From the NCBI RefSeq assembly GCF_001006785.1, contig NZ_CDHO01000002.1, forward strand, positions 744,001 through 808,000: 64,000 bases of DNA. The letters run 5' to 3'. Below the pieces are notes generated by a model. The model was not told where the DNA came from. It saw only the letters and a list, made by a program, of their open reading frames with translations, and ran no database searches. Of this stretch, positions 53,631-61,649 are shown piece by piece (position 1 is the stretch's first letter; every line of letters begins with the position of its first letter). The stretch comes from Hyphomicrobium_B sp001006785 (GTDB taxonomy: Bacteria; Pseudomonadota; Alphaproteobacteria; Rhizobiales; Hyphomicrobiaceae). The translations under genes were made by a program, and so were the position numbers.

Positions 53631-54533
53631 ATGAGCGAGGCAACCCCTATCCTGCACATGCTCGCGCCGCAGAAGCACATGAGCCCCTTCGACGTGAACA
53701 TGGCCGCGGATGCCGGCTACAAGGTCATCGTCCCCTACATTAACGTTGAGCTGAACGAAGTCGCTGGCCTCATCCAGGACGCCATCTTCTCGCGTCCCCC
53801 GAACTACGGCGTGCGCACCGGCTTCTTCATGGGCGGCAAGGACGCGATCCTGGCGCTCGACATGATCGAAGCTGCGAAGAAGGCGATGGTGCCGCCGTTC
53901 GAATGCTCGGTCTTCGCCGATCCGGCCGGCTCGTTCACGACTGCTGCCGCGATGGTCGCCTGCGTTGAAAAGGTTCTGAAGGAAAAGTTCAACACCGGCT
54001 GGAAGGGCGTGAAAGTCGCTGTGTTCGGCGCAACCGGCGTCGTTGGATTCGCATCCTCGATCATCTCCGCCCTCGAAGGCGCGGATGTCCGTCTCGTCGC
54101 GCACCGTGGCGTTGATCGCGTCATCAAGAGCGCCAAGGTTTCGAAAGAACGCTTCGGCGTCGATCTCGAAGCCGTCGCCGGTGAAACGCCGGAGCAGAAA
54201 GCCGACATCATCGCCAACGCCGATGTCATCTTCGCTGCTGCTGCTGCCGGCGTGCAGGTCGTCTCCGGCGAACACAAGAAGCTCGCGAAGCATCTGAAGG
54301 TCATCGCCGACGTCAACGCCGTGCCGCCTGCGGGCGTCGAAGGCATGGAGCTGTTCATGAACGGCGACAAGCTTCCGGGCTGCGATGCACTCGGCGTCGG
54401 CCCGCTCGCGATTGGCGACATCAAGTACAAGTGCGAGTCCGGCCTCTTCAAAGAGATGCTCACTTCCGACAAGCCGCTGGCGCTCGACTTCCGCCACGCC
54501 TACGCGAAAGCCAAAGAACTCGTCGGCATCTAA
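53631..54533 (+). CDS. mtdB: NAD(P)-dependent methylene-H4MPT dehydrogenase
   Basis: Oxidises methylene-H4MPT to methenyl-H4MPT after the Fae step. The 300-residue protein begins MSEATPILHMLAPQKHMSPF (typical) and has the nucleotide motif VAVFGATGVVGFASSIIS. The conserved ADVNAVPPAGVEG is also found. A further in-frame start at 53559 would add 24 lysine/alanine-rich residues overlapping mptG and is rejected. Confidence 0.95.
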   Translation: MSEATPILHMLAPQKHMSPFDVNMAADAGYKVIVPYINVELNEVAGLIQDAIFSRPPNYGVRTGFFMGGKDAILALDMIEAAKKAMVPPFECSVFADPAGSFTTAAAMVACVEKVLKEKFNTGWKGVKVAVFGATGVVGFASSIISALEGADVRLVAHRGVDRVIKSAKVSKERFGVDLEAVAGETPEQKADIIANADVIFAAAAAGVQVVSGEHKKLAKHLKVIADVNAVPPAGVEGMELFMNGDKLPGCDALGVGPLAIGDIKYKCESGLFKEMLTSDKPLALDFRHAYAKAKELVGI

Positions 54534-54537
54534 GAAT

Positions 54538-55662
54538 GTGACCGACGAACCGGTCCTCATCGCGGCGTTTTCCGGGCGGGCTCTCGCACAGTCCGCCCGA
54601 CGCGCTGGCTACCGGCCTCTGCTCGCCGACGCATTCGGCGATCTCGACACACGCAACGCCGCCGCCGCCGTGCATCTCATCGACGGCGCGATGGCGACAG
54701 GCTTTCGAACCAAGCCGCTGATCCAAGCCCTCGACGCACTGGCCGCGTCCTCCGAAACCAAGCCGGTCGGCCTCATTCTCGGCTCGGGCTTTGAAGATAA
54801 GCCGCGCCTCATCACGGCACTCGCCAGCCGCTATCCTTTGCTCGGCAACGACGCCGCCACCTACAAAGCCTGCAAAGACCCAGCCGTCTTTTTCGCAAAA
54901 CTCGACGCGTTGGGCATCGCGCACCCCGAGACGCATTCAAATCCGCCGACATATCCCGAAGGCTGGCTGACGAAACGCATTGGCGGTAGCGGCGGACGTC
55001 ACATCCGCATTTGCGACGCGACGACCTCCGAACGCCGCCGTCGTTATTTCCAGAAGCAGATTTCCGGCGATCGCCTGTCGGTCGGCGGCGTCTTTGGAAC
55101 GGAACGCGCGCGTCTCGCTCTATCGCGCCAGTGGATCGCGCCGTCGCCGGAACAAGCATTCCGCTTCGGCGGCGCAGTCTCGATGCCGGATGTCGCTCCC
55201 GAGCTTCGCGACAAACTCGAAAGCGCTGCGCGCGACGTCGCGTCGGCGTTCCGCATCGTCGGCATGGCATCGTTCGACTTCATCGTTTCGGATGGGACGC
55301 CGCACCTGCTCGAAGTCAATCCCCGGCCCGGTGCATCCCTCGATGTGCTCGACGACGATAAAGGCTCGCTGTTTCGCGCGCACGTCGCGGCATGTCTAGG
55401 CGTCGCTGAAACCGGTGCCACGCCGGTCGCCCCGACATCTGCCCGGGCGATGGCGATCCTTCACGCCGATCGCGGCGCGTTAACGCTTCGAGCAACACAG
55501 TGGCCGGTGTGGAGCGCCGATCGCGGCCCGCCCGGAACGTACATCCCTAAAGGCGCGCCGCTTGCCAGCGTTTTCGCCGAAGCGGCAACGGCGGATGCGG
55601 CAGAAGCGCTCGCCAGGGCGCGCTTGGCTGAACTCGAAGACCTGATATACGAACACTCCTAA
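54538..55662 (+). CDS. ATP-grasp protein of the H4MPT gene cluster
   Basis: A 374-residue protein from a GTG 4 nt after the mtdB stop. It has the N-terminal fold RALAQSARRAGYRPLLADAF and the ATP-grasp segments WLTKRIGGSGGRHIRI and FDFIVSDGTPHLLEVNPRPG (the metal-ligand ENP variant is VNPRPG). It matches the ATP-grasp protein found between mtdB and mch in methylotroph clusters; I recall it as OrfY. Its substrate is unproven: an amide-forming step on H4MPT or methanofuran is most likely. Confidence 0.85.
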   Translation: MTDEPVLIAAFSGRALAQSARRAGYRPLLADAFGDLDTRNAAAAVHLIDGAMATGFRTKPLIQALDALAASSETKPVGLILGSGFEDKPRLITALASRYPLLGNDAATYKACKDPAVFFAKLDALGIAHPETHSNPPTYPEGWLTKRIGGSGGRHIRICDATTSERRRRYFQKQISGDRLSVGGVFGTERARLALSRQWIAPSPEQAFRFGGAVSMPDVAPELRDKLESAARDVASAFRIVGMASFDFIVSDGTPHLLEVNPRPGASLDVLDDDKGSLFRAHVAACLGVAETGATPVAPTSARAMAILHADRGALTLRATQWPVWSADRGPPGTYIPKGAPLASVFAEAATADAAEALARARLAELEDLIYEHS

Positions 55663-55690
55663 TTCTTACGCCGACCGGAGCATCCCGATA

Positions 55691-56656
55691 ATGCAACATG
55701 CTAAACAACCGAGCGTGTCCGCGCGCGCCGCCAAGCTCGTAGACGCGATGGTCGCCGACGCCGACGCGCTCCGCATTTCCGTTTCAACCGGAAGCCACGG
55801 CGAACGCATCATCGATCTCGGCGCCAACGTCGTCGGAGGTTTGGAAGCCGGCCGCCGCCTCGGCGAAGTCTGCATGGGCGGACTCGGCACCGTCGCCTTC
55901 ACGCAATCCTCCGGTCTGACGAATTGGCCGCTTGGCGTCGTCGTCAGTTCCAATCATCCGGTCATCGCCTGCCTCGGAAGCCAGTACGCAGGCTGGACGA
56001 TCACGGATGAAGCGTCGGGCTTCTTCGCACTCGGCTCCGGTCCGGCACGCGCTCTTTCGCGCGTCGAGGAACTCTACAAAGAACTCGGATACGTCGACAG
56101 CAATCCGCAGACGGCGCTCGTCATCGAAGGCGATAAGGCTCCGCCTCCTGCCGTCATTGAAAATATCTCGAAGCACTGCGGCATCGACCCGAAGGGCCTG
56201 TCGATCCTCTACGCAACGACATGGAGCCTCGCAGGCACCGTGCAGATCGCCGCGCGCGTGCTCGAAGTTGCGATCCACAAGGCACATGCTCTGCACTTCC
56301 CGCTCGAGAACATTCTCGACGGCACCGGCACCACGCCGATCGCTCCGCCCTTCCCCGATTTCGTCAAGGCGATGGGCCGCACGAACGACGCCATCATCTA
56401 CGGTGGCCGCATTCATCTCTTCGTCAAAGGCCCGGACAGCGACGCCAAGCGCCTCACCGACAATCTTCCGTCGAACACCTGCAGCGCCTACGGCAAGCCG
56501 TTCGCCGAGATCTTCGCAGACGTCAACGGTGACTTCTACAAGATCGATCCGATGCTGTTCTCGCCGGCCCAGGTCATCGTCTCGAACGTCGAAACCGGTA
56601 ACTCTTTCCACGCGGGCAAGCTGGCGCCGGAGATCGTCGATGCGAGCTTCCGCTGA
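55691..56656 (+). CDS. mch: Methenyl-H4MPT cyclohydrolase
   Basis: Hydrolyses methenyl-H4MPT to formyl-H4MPT, the substrate of the Fhc complex. The 321-residue protein has the Mch signatures GANVVGGLEAGRRLGEVCMG, SNHPVIACLGSQYAGW and FFALGSGPARALS. GGAG precedes the ATG. The last 17 nt overlap the next gene. Confidence 0.96.
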   Translation: MQHAKQPSVSARAAKLVDAMVADADALRISVSTGSHGERIIDLGANVVGGLEAGRRLGEVCMGGLGTVAFTQSSGLTNWPLGVVVSSNHPVIACLGSQYAGWTITDEASGFFALGSGPARALSRVEELYKELGYVDSNPQTALVIEGDKAPPPAVIENISKHCGIDPKGLSILYATTWSLAGTVQIAARVLEVAIHKAHALHFPLENILDGTGTTPIAPPFPDFVKAMGRTNDAIIYGGRIHLFVKGPDSDAKRLTDNLPSNTCSAYGKPFAEIFADVNGDFYKIDPMLFSPAQVIVSNVETGNSFHAGKLAPEIVDASFR

Positions 56657-57623
56657 GATAAAGACTGATCCTTCGGGAGGTCCCGGCGATGGTCTTCACC
56701 TCGCCCTTCTGATTGAGGAAGGGCGGGGCGAATGGCACGCGCGCCGCATCGTGCGCTCGCTCGAAACCATGGGCGCGCGCGTCACCGTTTCCTCGCTTCC
56801 CCATTGCGCGTTCGACACCGGACTCGAAAGCGGCATCGATATTCCGGGCTTCAAAGGCCGCTTGCCAGACGGCGTTTTCGTTCGCTCGATTTCCGCCGGA
56901 ACGCTGGAGCAGATCACCTTCCGCTTGGGACTTTTGCACGCGCTCCGCGAAAGCGGCGTCCGCGTCTGGAATGACGCCCGTGCCATCGAACGTTGCGTCG
57001 ACAAATCCCAGACGACATTTCTGCTGCACAAGCACGGCGTCGCGACGCCCAGAACGCGCGTCTGCGAAACGCTTCCTCATGCGCTCGAATATACCGAAGG
57101 CCTCGATCGCCCGCTGGTCATGAAGCCGTTGTTCGGCAGCCAGGGCAAAGGCATCGGCATGATCTCCTCGCAGAGCGAATTGCCGGCGCCCGAAGCCGTC
57201 GATCAGATGTACTACATGCAGGACTACATCGCGCCGAAGGACGGCATCTTCGAAGACTGGCGCGTGCTCGCCAGCCGTCATCGCATCATCGCGGCAATGA
57301 CCCGGCGCGGCACGAACTGGGTGACGAACATCCATCAGGGCGGCAAGGCGCGCGCGCATCTTCCCGACGAGGAAATGGCCGCAATCTCGATGGCGGCCAT
57401 GCGCGCCGTCGATGCCGATTACGCCGGCATCGATCTGATCCGCACTACCGACGGCGAACTGCAGGTTCTCGAAGTCAATTCCAATCCCGCCTGGCGCGGA
57501 TTGCAGAGCGTCGCCGACGTCAACATCGCGTGGGCCATCGCCGAAGACTTCCTGAAAACCGTCATTGCCCATCGCGCGGCGCTCGGCCTTGGCGCGCCGG
57601 TTTCGCTCGCCGCCGCATCATGA
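56640..57623 (+). CDS. RimK-like ATP-grasp ligase of the H4MPT cluster (Orf5-like)
   Basis: A 327-residue ATP-grasp protein of the RimK/alpha-L-glutamate-ligase group: RPLVMKPLFGSQGKGIG (ATP-binding lysine and glycine loop), the QDYI segment and VLEVNSNPAWRGLQ with the metal-binding Glu and Asn. A GGAG lies in the end of mch; the overlap implies coupled translation. In Methylobacterium the gene after mch is called orf5; the gene is needed for H4MPT-dependent growth there as I recall. It probably adds an amino acid such as glutamate to a C1 carrier. Confidence 0.88.
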   Translation: MRASAEIKTDPSGGPGDGLHLALLIEEGRGEWHARRIVRSLETMGARVTVSSLPHCAFDTGLESGIDIPGFKGRLPDGVFVRSISAGTLEQITFRLGLLHALRESGVRVWNDARAIERCVDKSQTTFLLHKHGVATPRTRVCETLPHALEYTEGLDRPLVMKPLFGSQGKGIGMISSQSELPAPEAVDQMYYMQDYIAPKDGIFEDWRVLASRHRIIAAMTRRGTNWVTNIHQGGKARAHLPDEEMAAISMAAMRAVDADYAGIDLIRTTDGELQVLEVNSNPAWRGLQSVADVNIAWAIAEDFLKTVIAHRAALGLGAPVSLAAAS

Positions 57624-58480
57624 CGACGGCTTTAAATCCAGAGCAAATTTCCTCCGCGTTCCTCGCAGCCTGCCGCGCCGAACTCGACGCCCTGAAGCCA
57701 GGCAACGTCCATCGACACTCGGCCGGGCACGGCATGGACGTCGCGCATTTCGAACGCGCCGCCGAAGCTGCCGCCGGACCAATCGCCGATCCATCCCTGA
57801 GCGTCGGAAAACGCATATTGCGCGCGACCGAAGCGAGCGTCGCCGCGACCGGCCTCAACACCAACCTCGGCATCGTGCTTCTCTGCGCGCCGCTCGCCAA
57901 AGCAGCAAGCGCAACGACATTCGCCATCGGCCTGCGCCGCCGCCTCGATATGATACTGGCCGCGCTCGACGAGCAGGACGCGACCGACGCGTTCGCGGCG
58001 ATCCGCATCGCCAATCCTGCCGGGCTCGGACAAGTCGACGAGGGCGACGTTCGCGATAAGCCCGATCGATTGACATTAATCAAGGCGATGTATCTCGCAG
58101 CCGAACGCGATCGCATCGCCAATGCGTACGTCACCGCCTACTCCGACATTTTCGATTTTGCGTTACCTGTTTTTCAGGACGCCCGGCGACTTGCGACCGA
58201 TTCCGATCTTGCGGTCACGACGTTGCATATGTCGTTGCTTGCGGAATTTCCGGACACTCATATATCTCGCAAATATGGAGCAGCCGCTGCGGAGGAAATC
58301 CGCGAAGAAGCGCGCGCATTGAAAGCGTATTGGTCTCCTGTTGCGTCTGCGAAATCGATGGCGCCTTTAATAGAATTCGACGCAAAAATGAAAACAAAGG
58401 GCCGCAATCCGGGCACGACCGCGGATTTTGTGGTGGCCACGCTCTTCGTCGCAGGGCTAATCGGCCAGAAACCTGCGTGA
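57620..58480 (+). CDS. CitG-like triphosphoribosyl-dephospho-CoA synthase family protein (Orf7-like)
   Basis: A 286-residue all-helical protein of the CitG/MdcB superfamily: RAELDALKPGNVHRH, EASVAATGLNTNLGIVLLCAPL and SDIFDFALPVF, plus KGRNPGTTADFVVATLF. CitG enzymes transfer ribosyl-triphosphate groups; in methylotrophs the orf7 homologue is thought to take part in H4MPT or methanofuran synthesis with unknown chemistry. It overlaps the previous gene by 4 nt (ATGA). Confidence 0.85.
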   Translation: MTTALNPEQISSAFLAACRAELDALKPGNVHRHSAGHGMDVAHFERAAEAAAGPIADPSLSVGKRILRATEASVAATGLNTNLGIVLLCAPLAKAASATTFAIGLRRRLDMILAALDEQDATDAFAAIRIANPAGLGQVDEGDVRDKPDRLTLIKAMYLAAERDRIANAYVTAYSDIFDFALPVFQDARRLATDSDLAVTTLHMSLLAEFPDTHISRKYGAAAAEEIREEARALKAYWSPVASAKSMAPLIEFDAKMKTKGRNPGTTADFVVATLFVAGLIGQKPA

Positions 58481-58505
58481 ACGTCGCAAACTCCTACTAA
58501 AGGAC

Positions 58506-58535
58506 TTGTCTCGGTATATAACCTGAGGCTAATAC
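58506..58535 (+). promoter_or_regulatory. Putative sigma70-type promoter of fae
   Basis: TTGTCT (58506-58511) and TAATAC (58530-58535) with an 18-nt spacer. It would start transcription about 170 nt before fae, allowing the very high expression typical of Fae independent of the upstream operon. Read by eye only. Confidence 0.35.
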
Positions 58536-58564
58536 AGGCCCGTGTCCGTAAGCTTTACGGGCCT
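58536..58564 (+). other. Hairpin in the fae leader
   Basis: A perfect 8-bp stem (58536-58543 with 58557-58564) with a 13-nt loop. It follows the putative -10 element directly, so it would sit at the 5' end of the fae mRNA, where it might protect it from decay; alternatively it ends the upstream operon, although no T run follows. Confidence 0.45.
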
Positions 58565-58710
58565 ATCCATTGCGGCTGGCGCTGGTACTCATGACACCTG
58601 GGCACCGACGTTCATGGATATTCATCGCCCGAGCAGTTCAGCAAAGTCCCGGCATCTGACGGGGGAGAGTTGGAGCTCGTATCGTTTCATTCGTGGGAGG
58701 AACCCCCCTT

Positions 58711-59223
58711 ATGGCCAAAATCAACAAAGTGATGGTCGGCGAGTCGCTCGTCGGCGACGGCAACGAAGTTGCTCACATCGATCTCATCATCGGGCCGCGC
58801 GGCTCGGCAGCCGAAACGGCATTCTGCAACGCGCTGACCAACAACAAGGACGGCTTCACGACGCTTCTCGCCGTTATCGCGCCGAACCTCCCCTGCAAGC
58901 CGAACACGATCCTTTACAACAAGGTCACCATCAAGGACGCGCGTCAGGCCGTTCAGATGTTCGGACCGGCACAGTACGGCGTCGCCAAGGCCGTTCAGGA
59001 CTCGGTCGCCGAGGGCGTGATCCCGGCCGCTGAAGCCGACGATCTCTACATCGCCGTTGGCGTCTTCATCCACTGGGAAGCAGCCGACGACGCGAAGATC
59101 CAGGACTACAACTATCGCGCCGTGAAAGAGTCGATCGCACGCGCCGTCGCTGGCAAGCCGACCGCTGCTGAAGCGACCGCTCAGCGCAACTCGGTTCAGC
59201 ATCCGTTCGGTGCGAAGACTTGA
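58711..59223 (+). CDS. fae: Formaldehyde-activating enzyme
   Basis: Condenses formaldehyde with H4MPT to give methylene-H4MPT, the entry point of the dissimilatory pathway and main defence against formaldehyde. The 170-residue protein matches Fae throughout: MAKINKVMVGESLVGDGNEV with the catalytic histidine just after (H22 here), GPRGSAAETAFCNALTNNK, and the NTILYNKVTIK segment. A GGGAGGA ribosome site precedes the ATG. It is followed by a very strong terminator at 59409-59448. Confidence 0.98.
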   Translation: MAKINKVMVGESLVGDGNEVAHIDLIIGPRGSAAETAFCNALTNNKDGFTTLLAVIAPNLPCKPNTILYNKVTIKDARQAVQMFGPAQYGVAKAVQDSVAEGVIPAAEADDLYIAVGVFIHWEAADDAKIQDYNYRAVKESIARAVAGKPTAAEATAQRNSVQHPFGAKT

Positions 59224-59404
59224 AGCGGAAACCGTCCTCAGCAGGTCGAAAACAATAATAACTCTGCCCCTCCCATGAAGGGGGGTCTGCTGCAGCGATT
59301 GGGTAGACTGCTCTCAGGCCGTTACAGCGGTTAAGATAAGAACCGAAGCCGCATCATACCGCGGTTAAAGGTTCGCTGGAGCGGCTGCCGCTTAATTCGA
59401 AGTT

Positions 59405-60112
59405 CTACCGGCCGGCGATCTCTTTGAGATCGCCGGCCGAAATTTTTTGCGCATGCAGGATCGACGCGACGAGCGCTCCGGCGGCGCCGGCCTTGCCGAT
59501 GCGCGCCAGATCTTCGAGATGACGAATGCCGCCCGCCGCATAGACGCGCCGTCCGCCCGCACGCGCCGCGATCGTTTCGAGAAGCGCGATATTCGGTCCG
59601 CCCTCGCTCGCAATCCGATCGAGCGTCATGACGATCACGCGCGTCGGCCAGAGCGCGGCATCGGCCAACAGCGCCTCTGGTCCCATGAACTCGTCGCCGC
59701 GAAAATCGAGCGACAGCACGGTGCGCCCCGGCGCCTCCGCCGAAATCTCGTGCCACGCGCGGACGCTCTCGAGGCTTTCTGAGCCGACGACCAATGTCGC
59801 GACCGGCGCCGCGAGAACAGCACGCGCCGCGCTTCGCGATCCCGTTCCCGCATCGATCCAAAGCTCGGTATTCGGCAAGGCCTGGCTGAGTTCCGGAACG
59901 AGATGCGTGTTCCGCCCGCGCCCTTCGATGCCATCGAGATCGGCGACATAGGCCCTGCGGAACGGATAGAGCGACCTCAAGCCGCGCGCGACGTCGCCGG
60001 GCTCGGACGTCGCCGCCAAAGGTGTTTCGATCGGAAGATATGCCGCGCGTTTTCCCTGGATCGCACGTACGACCTTGCCTCGCGACACGTCGATAACCGG
60101 AATGATGTCCAC
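59405..60112 (-). CDS. HisA-like TIM-barrel protein of the C1 cluster
   Basis: A 235-residue protein related to phosphoribosylformimino-aminoimidazole isomerase (HisA): MDIIPVIDVSRGKVVRAIQG, YVADLDGIEGRG, RVYAAGGIRHLEDLARIG. The catalytic aspartates of HisA appear in VIDVS and perhaps DFRGDEF, but several phosphate-site residues differ, so histidine biosynthesis is unlikely. Homologues sit in archaeal-type C1 clusters. The GTG at 60110-60112 has a strong GAGGAGG site. Its last codons contain the terminator of fae on the opposite strand. Confidence 0.82.
   Translation of the reverse strand: MDIIPVIDVSRGKVVRAIQGKRAAYLPIETPLAATSEPGDVARGLRSLYPFRRAYVADLDGIEGRGRNTHLVPELSQALPNTELWIDAGTGSRSAARAVLAAPVATLVVGSESLESVRAWHEISAEAPGRTVLSLDFRGDEFMGPEALLADAALWPTRVIVMTLDRIASEGGPNIALLETIAARAGGRRVYAAGGIRHLEDLARIGKAGAAGALVASILHAQKISAGDLKEIAGR
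59409..59448 (+). terminator. Terminator of fae inside the HisA-like coding region
   Basis: A perfect 14-bp stem (59409-59422 with 59426-59439) with a 3-nt loop, followed on the plus strand by six T (59443-59448). On the minus strand the same bases encode the last residues of the HisA-like protein (AGDLKEIAGR). This is among the strongest hairpins in the window. Confidence 0.88.
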
Positions 60113-60170
60113 TGCTTGCCTCCTCGCCGATTGAGTGTATCACGGGGTCGAATGGCGAGGTGAAGACGAT

Positions 60171-61184
60171 ATGACGATTGTCGCCGGTTATGATGTCGGT
60201 GGCGCACACTTGAAAGTGGCGCGTATCGAAAACGGCCGTCTCGCCGCAGTCCGGCAGATCGCATGCCCGCTATGGCAGGGCCTCGATCAACTCGATGCCG
60301 CGCTCGCAAGCGCAGCTCCGATTGTCAGCGATGCGACGATCCACGCCGTCACGATGACGGCCGAGCTGACCGAAATTTTCGCGAGCCGCGAAGACGGCGT
60401 CGTCACTCTGCTGGAGCAACTGCGCCAACGCATTTCCGGTGAACTCCGGATCTTCACCGGGCTCAAAGGCTTCAGCGACGTGCAGGCGGCGCGCGGCGAT
60501 CCGCTCTCCGTCGCATCCGCAAACTTTCTCGCGACCGCGCGGCTCATCGCCGAGCGGCAGCCGCACGCATTGCTTATCGATTTCGGTTCGACGACGACGG
60601 ACATCGTCGCTTGCGAGCGCCCGCAGGGCTTGAGCGATGCCGAGCGTCTGCAAACCGGCGAGCTTGTTTACACCGGCTTGACGCGAACGCCGGTTCCCTC
60701 CGTCGCGACGCGTGCGCCGCTCGCGGGACAGTGGCAAGGCCTGGCGCGCGACACCTTCGCGACGATGGCTGACGTGCGGCGCATCCTCGGCGAACTCGCA
60801 GACGACGTCGACCTGCACGCGACCACCGATGAGCGCGGCAAATCAGTGCCGGAAAGTCTTGCGCGGTTCTCGCGGGGCTTCGGTCGCGATGCCGACATGC
60901 GCCATCTGGCGACGTGGCGCGCGTCCGCCGCATATATCGCCGAGCGCCAGCTGCGGTCGATCCACGACGGCGTGCTGCAGGTTCTCTCGCGTCCAGGCCT
61001 CATGACGAACGCGGTCATCTCTGCGGGTATCGGCGCGCCGGTTGTCGCGCAAATCGCGTCACGGCTGAATTTGCCAGTCACCGATTTCGGTACGTTGATC
61101 GATGCGCCTGAGGATCGTCGCATCTGGGCGACGCGGTGCGCGCCCGCCGTTTCCGTCGCATTGCTGCAAAGCAAGACCGGCTGA
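60171..61184 (+). CDS. Hydantoinase/oxoprolinase-like H4MPT-linked C1 protein (MfnF-like)
   Basis: A 337-residue ASKHA-fold protein: VAGYDVGGAHLKVARIENG is the N-terminal phosphate motif, LIDFGSTTTDIVAC the second. It matches the protein family annotated as H4MPT-linked C1 transfer pathway protein, whose archaeal member MfnF couples an aminomethylfuran to a tyramine unit in methanofuran synthesis. I infer the same step here. GAGGTGAAG precedes the ATG. It is divergent from the HisA-like gene with a 58-nt gap. Confidence 0.85.
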   Translation: MTIVAGYDVGGAHLKVARIENGRLAAVRQIACPLWQGLDQLDAALASAAPIVSDATIHAVTMTAELTEIFASREDGVVTLLEQLRQRISGELRIFTGLKGFSDVQAARGDPLSVASANFLATARLIAERQPHALLIDFGSTTTDIVACERPQGLSDAERLQTGELVYTGLTRTPVPSVATRAPLAGQWQGLARDTFATMADVRRILGELADDVDLHATTDERGKSVPESLARFSRGFGRDADMRHLATWRASAAYIAERQLRSIHDGVLQVLSRPGLMTNAVISAGIGAPVVAQIASRLNLPVTDFGTLIDAPEDRRIWATRCAPAVSVALLQSKTG

Positions 61185-61241
61185 AAAGAACGGCCGCAGC
61201 AATGAATGCCGCGGCCGCTGATGAAGTCGCGCGAGATTCGC

Positions 61242-61523
61242 TTAGTCGCGATCGCGCTTCAAATGCACGATGTCGAACGTGCCGGCTTCCAGCTTCAGAT
61301 CATAATGATGACCGTTTTCACGGCGCGCATCTTCGATCTTCCAGTAGCCGTGATCCCATTTGACGTAGCGCCAGGAAATGAATCCCATGCGATGCAGGCG
61401 TTCGGAAACGACACCCGGATCGTCCCGCACCACGTCGTGGCCCGCGAGAACGGGGGCCGACATCGCGAACGCCATGGCAGCGACTGCGAATGCCCGGCGC
61501 GCAAAGCGAGAGACTTCAATCAT
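61242..61523 (-). CDS. Small exported PepSY-like protein
   Basis: A 93-residue protein. A signal peptide of about 28 residues ends near VLA-G. The mature part (VVSERLHRMGFISWRYVKWDHGYWKIEDARRENGHHYDLKLE) resembles a single short PepSY-like domain with an aromatic-rich strand. The ATG at 61521-61523 follows GAAGG. Function is unknown, and it is probably a stand-alone gene. Confidence 0.68.
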   Translation of the reverse strand: MIEVSRFARRAFAVAAMAFAMSAPVLAGHDVVRDDPGVVSERLHRMGFISWRYVKWDHGYWKIEDARRENGHHYDLKLEAGTFDIVHLKRDRD

Positions 61524-61649
61524 CAAACTCTACCTTCTTCTGGAAATTCTGGTCGGGAGGGCATACTGACAACCGTTGCAGCGCAGCATGGTTCCCGAGT
61601 CATGATCCCAAGCGCGGCGTGAGACAATATCCCATCGGTACACTTGCGA

